A stretch of 64,000 nt of DNA, from positions 1 to 64,000 of the forward strand of contig NZ_VTYQ01000014.1 of assembly GCF_013113835.1 (NCBI RefSeq). The letters are read 5' to 3'. The notes beneath the pieces are model-generated. The model saw only the letters and a program-made list of their open reading frames with translations, was not told the DNA's origin and made no database searches. The position numbers and the translations under genes were made by a program. Position 1 is the stretch's first letter; each line of letters begins with the position of its first letter. Below are positions 16,555 through 26,400 of this stretch, in pieces. This DNA comes from Vibrio sp. RE88 (lineage in GTDB: Bacteria > Pseudomonadota > Gammaproteobacteria > Enterobacterales > Vibrionaceae).

Positions 16555-19137
16555 TTACAGGCGCTCTTCAAGCCATGGCTGAACAGACTTAATTGCGTCA
16601 GGAAGCGCTTCAACGTCTGTGCCACCAGCCTGAGCCATGTCAGGTCGACCACCACCTTTACCGCCGACTTGCTCAGCAACCATTTTCACTAAGTCGCCCG
16701 CTTTAACTTTGCCGATAAGATCTTTTGTGACACCCGCAATCAAACCAATCTTCTCACCATTGACGTTCGCCAACATGACGACACCACTGCCCATTTGGTT
16801 CTTGATGTCATCAACCATAGTACGCAGGTTCTTAGGATCAGCATCTTGCATCGCAGCGATAAGGACTTTAATGCCGTTGATTTCTTGAGCTTTACCCATG
16901 ATGTTTGCACTTTCCGCAGCCGCCATCTTGTCTTTCAGCTTTTGGATCTCTTTCTCAAGAGCTTTCGCTTTAGATGCAGACTCTGCAAGCTTCTCTTCGT
17001 ACTTAGCTTGTTGCTGCTCGATTGCGTCTAGCGCAGCTTCGCCAGTGACGGCTTCAATACGGCGAATACCTGCGGCGATACCACCTTCAGATGTGATCTT
17101 GAATAGACCGATGTCGCCGGTGTTCTCTGCATGGATGCCACCACAAAGCTCGGTTGAGAACTCACCCATAGACAGTACGCGAACTTCATCGTCGTACTTC
17201 TCACCGAACAGTGCCATTGCACCTTTCTGCTTGGCAGATTCGATGTCCATGATGTTGGTTTCAATGTTGTGGTTGCGACGCACTTGTGCGTTAACCAGAC
17301 GCTCAACTTCTTTCAATTCAGCTGGTGTTACCGCTTCTAGATGAGAGAAGTCAAAACGTAAGTTTTCAGGCTTAACAAGCGAGCCTTTCTGCGTTACGTG
17401 CTCACCTAGCACCTTACGCAATGCAGCGTGCAATAGGTGCGTAGCAGAGTGGTTTAGTGAAATAGCCGCGCGACGCTCAGCATCCACGACAGCTTCTACA
17501 TCATCACCTTTCGCTAAAACGCCTTCGGCAAGAACACCATGATGTGCGATGGCGTTACCAAGCTTCTGGGTATCTTGTACGTTGAACACTCCAGATTCAG
17601 TCTTCAGTACACCGGCATCCCCACATTGACCACCTGACTCGGCATAGAATGGCGTTTCACCTAGGATAAGAATGGCTTGATCGCCTGCTGATAAAGACTC
17701 CGCTGCTTCACCTTCAACGAAGATTTCTACAACTTTACTCTTACCTTCAGTAGCTGTGTAGCCACAGAACTCAGAATCTACATCAGACTTGATGGTCGCG
17801 TTGTAGTCAGTGCCGAACTGGCCTGCTTCACGAGCGCGTTGACGCTGCGCTTCCATCGCCTTCTCGAAACCCGCCTCATCGATAGTGAACTCACGCTCAC
17901 GAGCCACATCGTTAGTAAGGTCTGCTGGGAAACCGTAAGTATCGTACAGCTTGAAGACGGTTTCGCCATCTAGCACTTTACCGTCTAGATTATCGAGAGC
18001 TTCAGACAGAATTGTCATACCACGTTCAAGCGTACGTCCGAAGTTCTCTTCTTCGATACGTAGTACTTTTTCAACAACCGCTTGTTGCTTTTTAAGCTCT
18101 TCGCCTGCAGTGCCCATCACTTCAGCAAGCACACCAACCAGTTTATGGAAGAATACGCCTTTCGCACCTAGTTTGTTACCGTGACGAACTGCACGACGAA
18201 TAATACGACGTAGTACGTAGCCACGACCTTCGTTCGAAGGCATAACGCCGTCAACGATAAGGAATGAACAGGAACGGATGTGGTCAGCGATAACGCGTAG
18301 CGATTGATTTGATAGGTCTTCGTAACCGATGGTTTCTGCCGCAGCTTTGATTAGCTTTTGGAATACATCGATTTCGTAGTTTGAGTGAACACCTTGCATG
18401 ATTGCAGAGATACGCTCAATACCCATACCTGTATCAACAGCAGGCTTAGGAAGCGGTTCCATTGTGCCGTCAGCATGGCGGTTGAACTGCATGAATACGT
18501 TGTTCCAGATCTCAATGAAGCGGTCACCGTCTTCTTCAGGTGTGCCCGGACGGCCGCCCCAAATGTGTTCACCGTGATCATAGAAAATCTCAGTACATGG
18601 ACCACAAGGACCTGTGTCACCCATTGTCCAGAAGTTGTCAGACTCGAACTTCTTGCCGCCTTCTTTATCACCGATGCGGACAATTTTGTCTGCTGGAATG
18701 CCGACTTTTTTGTTCCAGATATCGAATGCTTCGTCATCTGTCTCGTAAACCGTGACCAGTAGGCGATCTTTTGGCAGTTTCAGTGTTTCTGTTAGAAATT
18801 CCCAAGCGAATGCGATTGCATCTTCTTTGAAATAATCACCAAAACTGAAGTTACCCAACATTTCGAAGAACGTATGATGGCGAGCAGTAAAACCAACATT
18901 TTCAAGGTCGTTGTGTTTACCACCTGCACGTACACAACGCTGAGCCGTAGTTGCTCGCGTGTAGGCTCGCTTTTCGGCGCCTAAGAAGCAATCTTTGAAT
19001 TGGTTCATACCTGCGTTAGTAAATAGCAGGGTTGGATCGTTATGTGGAACCAACGATGAACTGTCTACGATTTGGTGTCCTTTGCTTTCAAAGAACTTGA
19101 GGAACGAATTACGAACCTCATCAGTGCTCATGTACAT
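16555..19137 (-). CDS. alaS: Alanyl-tRNA synthetase
   Basis: An 860-residue class II synthetase that charges tRNA-Ala. The N-terminal catalytic core begins at about residue 5 (motif 1 region FLKFFESKGHQIVDSSSLVP). The editing domain has HSATHLLHAAL (HxxxH) and a downstream ELCGGIH providing the zinc-binding Cys and His. A coiled coil and the C-terminal DHHA1-like domain follow, ending with GGKGGGRPDMAQAGG. Two nearby ATGs exist; AGGAAG lies about eight bases before the first. It lies after recX, as in E. coli. Confidence 0.98.
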   Translation of the reverse strand: MYMSTDEVRNSFLKFFESKGHQIVDSSSLVPHNDPTLLFTNAGMNQFKDCFLGAEKRAYTRATTAQRCVRAGGKHNDLENVGFTARHHTFFEMLGNFSFGDYFKEDAIAFAWEFLTETLKLPKDRLLVTVYETDDEAFDIWNKKVGIPADKIVRIGDKEGGKKFESDNFWTMGDTGPCGPCTEIFYDHGEHIWGGRPGTPEEDGDRFIEIWNNVFMQFNRHADGTMEPLPKPAVDTGMGIERISAIMQGVHSNYEIDVFQKLIKAAAETIGYEDLSNQSLRVIADHIRSCSFLIVDGVMPSNEGRGYVLRRIIRRAVRHGNKLGAKGVFFHKLVGVLAEVMGTAGEELKKQQAVVEKVLRIEEENFGRTLERGMTILSEALDNLDGKVLDGETVFKLYDTYGFPADLTNDVAREREFTIDEAGFEKAMEAQRQRAREAGQFGTDYNATIKSDVDSEFCGYTATEGKSKVVEIFVEGEAAESLSAGDQAILILGETPFYAESGGQCGDAGVLKTESGVFNVQDTQKLGNAIAHHGVLAEGVLAKGDDVEAVVDAERRAAISLNHSATHLLHAALRKVLGEHVTQKGSLVKPENLRFDFSHLEAVTPAELKEVERLVNAQVRRNHNIETNIMDIESAKQKGAMALFGEKYDDEVRVLSMGEFSTELCGGIHAENTGDIGLFKITSEGGIAAGIRRIEAVTGEAALDAIEQQQAKYEEKLAESASKAKALEKEIQKLKDKMAAAESANIMGKAQEINGIKVLIAAMQDADPKNLRTMVDDIKNQMGSGVVMLANVNGEKIGLIAGVTKDLIGKVKAGDLVKMVAEQVGGKGGGRPDMAQAGGTDVEALPDAIKSVQPWLEERL

Positions 19138-19278
19138 GCAGCTCTTCCTGAAAATAGTCGAGTTAGAATTTTGCCGTATTGTAGATCAAGCAATCAGCCA
19201 CGACTAGCTTTCTTGTAGAAAAGAGCCTTTTCAACGCGATTTTCGCAACAAATCAAAAAATGAGCGCATAAGCACTGT

Positions 19279-19749
19279 TTATGATCCGTCGTCATTACTC
19301 AGGGCATAGCTGATTTGTTCAAAGCTGTAGCCGCGATATTGAAGAAATCTCACCTGTTTTGCATACTCTTTCTGATCTTTCGCTATGACGCCTTTAAACT
19401 TTTTTTCGGCAGCCTGTTTCGCCAACTCAAACCAGTCTTGTGGCTCCTCTTCAAATGCCTTTTCGATGACGGATTCACTGACACGTTTCTGATTGAGTTC
19501 CTGACGAATACGTCGTTCACCATGCCCTTTGTATACATGCTGTCGGATCTGGCTTTTGGCATAACGAAGGTCGTCTAAGTAGTTGTGATCAAGACAGAAG
19601 TTAACCGCTTCTTGAATCGCCTCTTCTTCATAACCTTTCATCGCAAGCTTCTGATAAAGCTCATACTCACCATGATCACGCCGACTAAGCAGTTGAATGG
19701 CGGCTTCTTTACTGGATAAGGTGGGAGGTTTGCGTTGAAACATAAACAC
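19279..19749 (-). CDS. recX: RecA regulator RecX
   Basis: A 156-residue helical protein of three tandem three-helix repeats that binds RecA filaments and limits recombinase activity. Family signatures are present: LLSRRDHGEYELYQKLAMKG near the start, GHGERRIRQEL in the middle and FLQYRGYSFEQISYAL at the end. It lies 75 bases after recA, separated by a terminator-like hairpin, so its level is probably set by read-through, as in E. coli. Confidence 0.95.
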   Translation of the reverse strand: MFMFQRKPPTLSSKEAAIQLLSRRDHGEYELYQKLAMKGYEEEAIQEAVNFCLDHNYLDDLRYAKSQIRQHVYKGHGERRIRQELNQKRVSESVIEKAFEEEPQDWFELAKQAAEKKFKGVIAKDQKEYAKQVRFLQYRGYSFEQISYALSNDDGS

Positions 19750-19777
19750 TCAACATTATTCGGTTACGCTAAATACA

Positions 19778-19802
19778 ACAAAGCCCCGCTATTGCAGGGC
19801 TT
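19778..19802 (-). terminator. recA terminator / recA-recX read-through hairpin
   Basis: A stem AAGCCCTGC..GCGGGGCTT with one G-T wobble and a 4-base loop precedes TGTTG on the minus strand, about 22 bases after the recA stop. The poor T-run suggests partial termination, giving much more RecA than RecX. Confidence 0.7.
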
Positions 19803-19824
19803 CAAAACTCTGAGCTATGAGTAC

Positions 19825-20871
19825 TTACAGCTCTTCTTGCTCTGGCATTTCACCTAGCTCAGCGTCGTCTGGCTGGATTTCTGCTGGTGTTAGCAACAAC
19901 TCACGCAATTTCGTATCGATTTGCTGAGCCGCCGCTGGGTTTTCACGTAGGTACTTGCATGCATTTGCTTTACCTTGGCCAATCTTATCGCCATTGTAGC
20001 TATACCAAGCGCCCGCTTTTTCAACCAGCTTATTCTTCACACCTAGGTCAATCAGCTCACCTTCACGGTTAAAGCCAGCGCCATACATGATTTGAGTTTC
20101 AGCTTGTTTGAACGGTGCCGCGATCTTGTTCTTAACCACTTTAATGCGAGTTTCGTTACCCACCACTTCATCGCCTTCCTTGATAGAGCCTGTGCGGCGG
20201 ATATCAAGACGAACTGAAGCGTAGAATTTTAGTGCATTACCACCTGTGGTCGTTTCAGGGTTACCAAACATCACACCGATCTTCATGCGGATCTGGTTGA
20301 TGAAGATACACATACAGTTTGACTGCTTCAGGTTACCTGTCAGCTTACGCATTGCTTGAGAAAGCATACGCGCCTGAAGACCCATGTGGCTATCGCCCAT
20401 TTCGCCTTCGATTTCCGCTTTCGGTGTCAATGCAGCCACAGAGTCGACAACCATAACGTCAATCGCGCCAGAGCGCGCCAGAGCGTCACAGATTTCTAAC
20501 GCTTGCTCACCCGTGTCTGGCTGAGAAACCAACAGTGCATCAATATCTACGCCTAGCTTCTTAGCGTAGACAGGATCAAGAGCGTGTTCTGCATCAATAA
20601 AGGCACATGTTTTACCTTCACGTTGTGCTGCAGCAATCAGCTCAAGAGTTAACGTCGTCTTACCTGATGACTCAGGGCCATAAACTTCAACGATACGACC
20701 CATTGGCAGACCACCAGCACCCAATGCGATATCAAGAGAAAGTGAACCTGTCGAGATGGTTTCAACATCCATAGCGCGGTTATCACCAAGGCGCATAATA
20801 GAGCCTTTACCGAATTGCTTTTCAATCTGACCGAGCGCAGCGGCGAGCGCTTTCTGTTTGTTATCGTCCAT
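19825..20871 (-). CDS. recA: Recombinase A
   Basis: A 348-residue recombinase that forms ATP-dependent filaments on single-stranded DNA and triggers LexA cleavage. The Walker A motif GPESSGKTT, the VVDSVAALTP Walker B region and the DNA-binding loop region (MRKLTGNLKQSNC) are intact, and the tail is acidic. The frame is open for 27 codons upstream, but GGAGA before MDDNKQKALAAALGQIEK and alignment with other RecA proteins support the inner ATG. A LexA box lies about 95 bases upstream of the start. Confidence 0.98.
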   Translation of the reverse strand: MDDNKQKALAAALGQIEKQFGKGSIMRLGDNRAMDVETISTGSLSLDIALGAGGLPMGRIVEVYGPESSGKTTLTLELIAAAQREGKTCAFIDAEHALDPVYAKKLGVDIDALLVSQPDTGEQALEICDALARSGAIDVMVVDSVAALTPKAEIEGEMGDSHMGLQARMLSQAMRKLTGNLKQSNCMCIFINQIRMKIGVMFGNPETTTGGNALKFYASVRLDIRRTGSIKEGDEVVGNETRIKVVKNKIAAPFKQAETQIMYGAGFNREGELIDLGVKNKLVEKAGAWYSYNGDKIGQGKANACKYLRENPAAAQQIDTKLRELLLTPAEIQPDDAELGEMPEQEEL

Positions 20872-20960
20872 CACTTTCTCCGATTTGTTCATCAACGCAT
20901 TGATGATCTTTGAATTCTTCTCTTCTTCCCCAGAATCCTCTGAGGCAATCAATGAAAATC

Positions 20961-20988
20961 ATTATACTGTTGATTCATACAGTGTCTA
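20961..20988 (-). promoter_or_regulatory. recA promoter
   Basis: On the minus strand, TAGACA (20983-20988), a 16-base spacer and a perfect TATAAT (20961-20966). The LexA box lies almost entirely in the spacer and overlaps the -10, so bound LexA would exclude RNA polymerase. Confidence 0.75.
20965..20984 (-). promoter_or_regulatory. LexA binding site (SOS box) of recA
   Basis: CTG, ten bases, CAG (20967-20982) with flanking TA and TG matches the gammaproteobacterial SOS consensus CTGT-N8-ACAG. It overlaps the recA promoter, so recA is expected to be induced on DNA damage. Confidence 0.9.
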
Positions 20989-21051
20989 TAGCTGTGTGAA
21001 TTTTTTTTAGATTTAGATCATATCTCTTTAATTTTATTCACTTTTAAATTA

Positions 21052-21543
21052 TCAGCCAGAATATGTGCTGCGTTGTTCCAACTCTTCGTACAGTACTTTC
21101 ATCGCCACTTCAACGGCCTGCTGGCGAACCTCAGCTCGATCACCATCAAAGTGATAAGTGGCGACTTTCAGCCAACTGTTTTCATCGGCCCAAGCAAAAC
21201 AAACCGTTCCTACTGGCTTTTCAGTGCTGCCACCTCCTGGCCCCGCAATACCACTGATTGAAACACCAATATTGGCACTGGAATGTTCAATCGCACCTCG
21301 CACCATTTCAATCACCGTCTCTTCGCTGACAGCGCCATGAGAAACAAGCGTCGGCTCTGCTACTCCTAGCATCTCCATTTTCGCTTCATTACTGTATGTA
21401 ATAAAAGCGCGGTCAAACCAGGCCGAACTGCCTGCAATATCGGTAATTGCGGCTGATACACCACCACCTGTGCAAGACTCTGCTGTGGTAAGGATTAGTT
21501 GTTGAGATTGCAACAAAGCTCCCAGTTGTGCGCTTAATTCCAT
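21052..21543 (-). CDS. pncC: Nicotinamide-nucleotide amidase PncC (CinA C-terminal domain)
   Basis: A 163-residue stand-alone CinA C-terminal domain. It deamidates nicotinamide mononucleotide to nicotinate mononucleotide in pyridine nucleotide salvage. Signature stretches are LTTAESCTGGGVSAAITDIAGSS near the N-terminus and GISGIAGPGGGSTEKPVGTV in the second half. The N-terminal half of full-length CinA is absent, as in E. coli PncC. It lies just upstream of recA, the conserved order. Confidence 0.92.
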   Translation of the reverse strand: MELSAQLGALLQSQQLILTTAESCTGGGVSAAITDIAGSSAWFDRAFITYSNEAKMEMLGVAEPTLVSHGAVSEETVIEMVRGAIEHSSANIGVSISGIAGPGGGSTEKPVGTVCFAWADENSWLKVATYHFDGDRAEVRQQAVEVAMKVLYEELEQRSTYSG

Positions 21544-21582
21544 ATCTACTTTCCTGCTCAGTCATTGTGTCGATAGCATATA

Positions 21583-21611
21583 GAAAAACGACGGCTAAGT
21601 TAGCCGTCGTT
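21583..21611 (-). terminator. Terminator of the TelA/PLD/ATPase/flotillin operon
   Basis: An 11-12-bp perfect stem (AACGACGGCTAA with TTAGCCGTCGTT) is followed by TTTTTC on the minus strand. It lies 10 bases after the telA-like stop and isolates the five-gene operon from pncC. Confidence 0.88.
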
Positions 21612-21620
21612 GTCTGAAAG

Positions 21621-22685
21621 TTAGTTTTCCAAATATTGTTGCAATGCAGATTTCAGTTCTTGCTCTGCCTGCTCAATCACTCGCTGCGCTTTTTCACGTT
21701 GTTCTCGACCTTCTTTCACTCTTGAAAGGGTATTACTCAGAGTTTCAATGGTGAGTTGATTGACGGTTTGTAGCGAATCTAAATCCAGAATTCCGCGCTG
21801 ATAATTCTCTGCGATTTGTTCTTCCAGCACTTTGAGCTTCTGTGCATTTTGCACGTACTGTTTGTTGGTGTAGTCTTTGACCGCGCGTGTGACTTGCAGG
21901 GCCTTTTCCTTTTCATAGTTGGAAATAGCGATCAAGAATTGGCGCTTCCACAACGGAAAGGTGTTATGGACGATATCCTGAATATCCTCCATCAACATTT
22001 TGTTGCCCTCTTGAGACAAGCGAATCTGCGGCGCGGTTTGGATTGCAGCTAACCGAGTGAGTTCGAGATTGTGTACGCGTTTCTCTAACCTCGCCACAGC
22101 CTGCGTCGCATCTCGGTATTGCTGAGCATCCAACGCGTCTTCACTTCGCTCGGACTTGGCAAGTAATTGCGGTAACACTTCATCATTCAGCTGACTTAGT
22201 TTATACCGGCCTGCTGCAATATACTGCTCTAATCCATCCAGTAGCTCTAGATTATGTTGATACAGAGTATCGAGCTGGTTAATGTCATGAGCTAATTTCA
22301 CTTCCTGCCCTTGCAAGCGCTCAGCCAATTTATCCAGCTGATTTTTCACCGAATCAAAGCTAGTTGAGAATTTCTTGAACGAATCAAACATTTCACCAAA
22401 CAAAGGTAATCGAGACAGCAAGCTACGCTGACCAAGTTGGTCAAAGGCGCTACTGTCCATTGAAGACACCATGGCTTGAAGAATATCGCCAGCTTCGCCG
22501 CTATCTCTGACTCTAACCTGATCTAAAACAGAATCAGAAAACGTGGTAATTTTCTCCAGTGCTTCACTACCAAAAGTAATCGTCGCAACACTATCAAATG
22601 GGTCAAAACGCTCGGCAATAGCCACCACTTCTGGGGTCGCTTCTACTTTCATCACCTCTGGTTGGGTTGTAACAAGTTCCGTCAT
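21621..22685 (-). CDS. TelA family protein (toxic anion resistance-like)
   Basis: A 354-residue, largely helical cytoplasmic protein of the TelA family (named from tellurite resistance KlaA/TelA). The core FGEMFDSFKKFSTSFDSVKNQLDKL is followed by long heptad-rich helices to the C-terminus. No membrane segment or enzyme motif is seen. TelA-family members occur in stress operons with Ter proteins and in membrane-associated modules; a direct role in tellurite detoxification is not shown. It is the last cistron, and its ribosome binding site AAGGAG overlaps the stop of the PLD gene (TAAGGAG), so the two are translationally coupled. Function within the operon is inferred to be structural or adaptor-like. 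Confidence 0.88.
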   Translation of the reverse strand: MTELVTTQPEVMKVEATPEVVAIAERFDPFDSVATITFGSEALEKITTFSDSVLDQVRVRDSGEAGDILQAMVSSMDSSAFDQLGQRSLLSRLPLFGEMFDSFKKFSTSFDSVKNQLDKLAERLQGQEVKLAHDINQLDTLYQHNLELLDGLEQYIAAGRYKLSQLNDEVLPQLLAKSERSEDALDAQQYRDATQAVARLEKRVHNLELTRLAAIQTAPQIRLSQEGNKMLMEDIQDIVHNTFPLWKRQFLIAISNYEKEKALQVTRAVKDYTNKQYVQNAQKLKVLEEQIAENYQRGILDLDSLQTVNQLTIETLSNTLSRVKEGREQREKAQRVIEQAEQELKSALQQYLEN

Positions 22686-22694
22686 AGGAGCTCC

Positions 22695-23405
22695 TTAATG
22701 TTGTGAAGGCTGATGGCAGGGAAATCGCTGCCACAGTTTTTCAAACTGTCTTGAGAAGGATTGCAGGAAGCGTTTGTCATCAGACAAAGTAATGTCTTCC
22801 TGATTGTATTTCGAAGCACTGCGTGTCCAATTGAAGCTACCGTTAATCAGACGCTTCTGATCGAAAATCGCAAACTTATGGTGCATATGATAAGGCGTTG
22901 TATCGATTTTAACCGCAATTCCTTGCTTGGCTAAGTACTCAACATCACTTCCTTTGTCATACATTTTGTCATTGTCTGTGATGATTCGAACTTCAACCCC
23001 GCGCTGATGAGCTTCAAGGATGTGCTTGGTAAGTTCATCATCGGCAATCGTAAACACGCAAATATCGATGGAATCGCGAGCCAGCTTTAGCTGCTCAATG
23101 ATGCCAGTCGCGCAGGTTCTTCCCGGCGAAAACCAACTGGTTGCTACTTCACTCGACTGGTTCGCTCTGACGTTATCCAGAACTTTGATGATACGTTCAA
23201 GCCAACGTAATACGGCTACTGGGTCAGAACCTTCCTCCAGTACTTGCTTAGTGAGCTTAAAGCTCTGATTACGTAAAAACGCTCGGTCCTCTTCTGACAT
23301 CACGGCCTCTGCCAGCTCAGCCTGAAGATGGCGTCGCTCATGGTCATCGAGACGATAATCTGTCAAAGATTCTTCCAGCCATTTGGCCCATTGATTACGA
23401 TTCAT
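22695..23405 (-). CDS. Phospholipase D-like protein with a single HKD motif
   Basis: A 236-residue protein. The first ~90 residues are helical and charged, with no known motif. The C-terminal part is a PLD/Nuc-type domain: FTIADDELTKHIL, then the HxKx4D motif in MHHKFAIFD (His175, Lys177, Asp182) followed by GSFNWT. One HKD motif implies that the active site forms in a dimer, as in Nuc and mitochondrial PLD. It could act on phospholipids (cardiolipin) or nucleic acids. No signal peptide. The start at 23405 is set by AGGAG seven bases upstream and overlaps the end of the ATPase gene by 11 bases. Confidence 0.87.
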   Translation of the reverse strand: MNRNQWAKWLEESLTDYRLDDHERRHLQAELAEAVMSEEDRAFLRNQSFKLTKQVLEEGSDPVAVLRWLERIIKVLDNVRANQSSEVATSWFSPGRTCATGIIEQLKLARDSIDICVFTIADDELTKHILEAHQRGVEVRIITDNDKMYDKGSDVEYLAKQGIAVKIDTTPYHMHHKFAIFDQKRLINGSFNWTRSASKYNQEDITLSDDKRFLQSFSRQFEKLWQRFPCHQPSQH

Positions 23406-26400
23406 TTGTACTCTCCTGCCCAAAACGAGCGACATGCTGATTCAGCATGGCTAATTGTTGGACGACTTGACCAGCTCTGTCTTCAGAGTCTCCCATGAGT
23501 TGCTGACGTTGATAGCTCTGTTTGATCTCTTGCCATCTGTCCATCTGCTCTGGAGTCATATTGCCTCTCAGTTCAGCCAGTTTCAGTAAGTTCTCTTCAG
23601 TGCCATTAGCAAGGGTCTGAGCTTCCCCCTGATAATGGTCTTGCAGTAAGGTATTTAACTCATCATCAGTCATCACCGACGAGATTTTCTCAACCAGTTT
23701 ATTCATGTTTCGGTATGATCCCTGCAACTTAAACGCAGGTTCCACACGATACTGATCCGCTGTTGCAGCTGACTGGATATACTGTTGATTCACTTTCAGA
23801 ACCGTTTGCTGAACCTGCGTTAGCTTTTGAATCGTCGAAACAATTTCATTGGCTTCAGTTGCTGAATAAGAATGGCTCATTTCACTCAAAGCGATGCTCT
23901 CGCCCTGTGCCATACGGACAAAGCGATACAAGTCATTCAGATCACGCGTCGCCAGCGGTGCTAGCACAGAATTAGATGTCAGCGAGTTTTCAATAAAGCT
24001 CAGCTCAAACGCCTGCTTTTGATCGGATAACATGTCACCGAGGTTGTAGATGTCTGCTCGGTTGGCCAACATATCTGGGATACGGAACGCTTCACCGGTT
24101 TCGGTATATGGGTTGCCCGCCATCACCACAGCAAACTTCTTCCCTCTCATATCGTATGTTTTGGTTTTACCTTGCCAGGTACCCTCAATTCGACGAGTGC
24201 CGTCACACAAAGAAATGAATTTTTGCAGCAACTCGGGATGGGTATGTTGGATATCATCTAGGTACAGAAGGACGTTGTTACCCATCTCAAACGCCAGATT
24301 AATTTTCTCTATCTCCCGAGCCGCGTTCTGATCCGGTGCATCTGCAGGGTCCAAAGAAGTCGCCTGATGACCAATCGAAGGACCATTGATCTTCATAAAC
24401 ACTAAGCCCAACTTATGCGCAACGTATTCAATTAGCGTTGTTTTACCGTAGCCGGGAGGTGAAATCAGCAACAACATCCCCATTAAGTCAGTGCGCTTGC
24501 TATCCCCAACCGTCCCCATCTGCTTAGCAAAGTTATCACCGATCAATGGCAAATAACTCTCACTGATCAGTTTATTGCGGACAAATGAAGTAAGTGGGCG
24601 AGGTTTAAACTCTTCTAAGCGGAACTGCTCTTTAGCCTCAGAGAGTAGCTCTGTTCTGTGCTCCAAATAGGATTCATATTGAGGCACCAGCTGACTTCGG
24701 TGTGATTCGCCGCGCTGGATAAAATCATCCAGTACCACAACCAACTCACCGTTACTGAGACGATCATGTTCCCCGAGCAATCCATTGATGGTGCACTGCA
24801 AAGAAAAATCGATACTCTCTAGCGCAAGCGCTGATTGGGTGTTGCACAACGCAATCGCAGCGCTTTCGACCACAAATGCCTGGCCGTACTCTTTCTGAGT
24901 AGTGTATGCCTTCAACCACTGCTGGTGATCGTTAAGTTGCTCACTGAATGACTGCGCGGAAGGTGACCAACCTAAGCTTCGGCGGAACTGAAGATAATCT
25001 TCGCTTAAGGCAAGCGCATCTTGGCTGACCTGAATCGCGCCCTCTTTTTGTGCCAACAGGTGGATCAAGTAACGGGCACTGTCATCGGCCTCTTGGCCTG
25101 AAAAGTCTGACGCTAACTGCTGCTGTAAGTTGTTAAAGGCATCAGAAGCATTCAGGTGTTCACGCAATAATTGAGCGTTAACCGCTTTGAGTCTCATCTC
25201 ATGCACAGAGCTTTCATCGTGCTCCAGCAACCAGAGTAAAGCATTTGCTCTCGCAGTCTGGCTAAAACGTAGCAAGCCTGCTTTTTGATACATAGGTAAC
25301 AGCTGCGATAAGATTTTTACCGCGTCGCTGTCGTGAATCCCTTTGACATACCCTTCACGATATCGAGGCGCCGCAAAACGCTGGACTAATTCGGCCAAAC
25401 GATTCTCAGCCAATGCCTGATACAAGGTATTTAAACTTAAATCCGCTTCATTTTGCTCAGCCGAATAAACCATCAGATAAGCCAAATACTCTGCGCGGTA
25501 AACAATGTCACTTTCTGATGCAACTTCCAGTCGTGCCACACCTTGCAACTGCAAGAACTCTTCATTCTCAATCGGTTGATAAAAATCCGTACCCGAAATG
25601 TGTGTGCAAAGCTCACCTTGTTGTTCGATCAGACTTAAGTCCAACGTCTGTTGATTCACACTAAAGCGGTGTTTACCTAAGCGCAGAACTTTACCACCTT
25701 GCTCAAAAATATCCTGATTGTCGCGCAGTGATCGCAGTGACTGATCTTGCAGGGATTTAAGTTTGGCATCCAAGCTGTCCGCTTTAACACTATCTCCCAG
25801 CTGGCGAATCGATTCAGACAATTGGTGCAATTTGAGCACCATAGCGTCGGTGGCAAAATAGCTGTTTAACCCTGCCACATCTTCAAACTTAGCCACGCGT
25901 TTATCGATGCTGTTCATCGTCACCGTCGCAGCCTGTAACAAGTTCTGTACTCTGCGTTGCTGCGCCGCGATCAACTGCTGCTTGTGGTTATCCAACGTCG
26001 ATTGAATTTCATCTCTTTTGGCATAAATCTCAGCGAGAAATTGGTCAAAATCGGCAAAACGAGACTCCAGCTTATCAAGTTGGCTAATCAATTTAGCGAG
26101 CTGAGCGTCACAATCATCCGGTGATGTTGCTTGTTCCATCGCGCTACTCACAGACTGGCCAAGCAATTTAAACTGGGCACTGAACTCCGCTTGCGCTTCC
26201 TCGCTCTGTAGGCCTTTACTTCGGCTACGCAGCTTAGCGGAAACACTGTTGAGCAGCGAAGAGATCTCCGTGGTGAGATCTAGGATCCGTGTCGCCTGAG
26301 TTGGATCATCGGTTTCAATGTCCGTGACTTCTTCGGTGACCAATTGCAGATCACTTCTTAACCCATCTAATTGCTGCTGAAGCTTGGCCATGTGAGACGT

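Noticed and set aside
16898..17344. 148-codon frame opposite alaS
   Set aside because: Mirror of a codon-biased synthetase gene; Ser-rich low-complexity composition.
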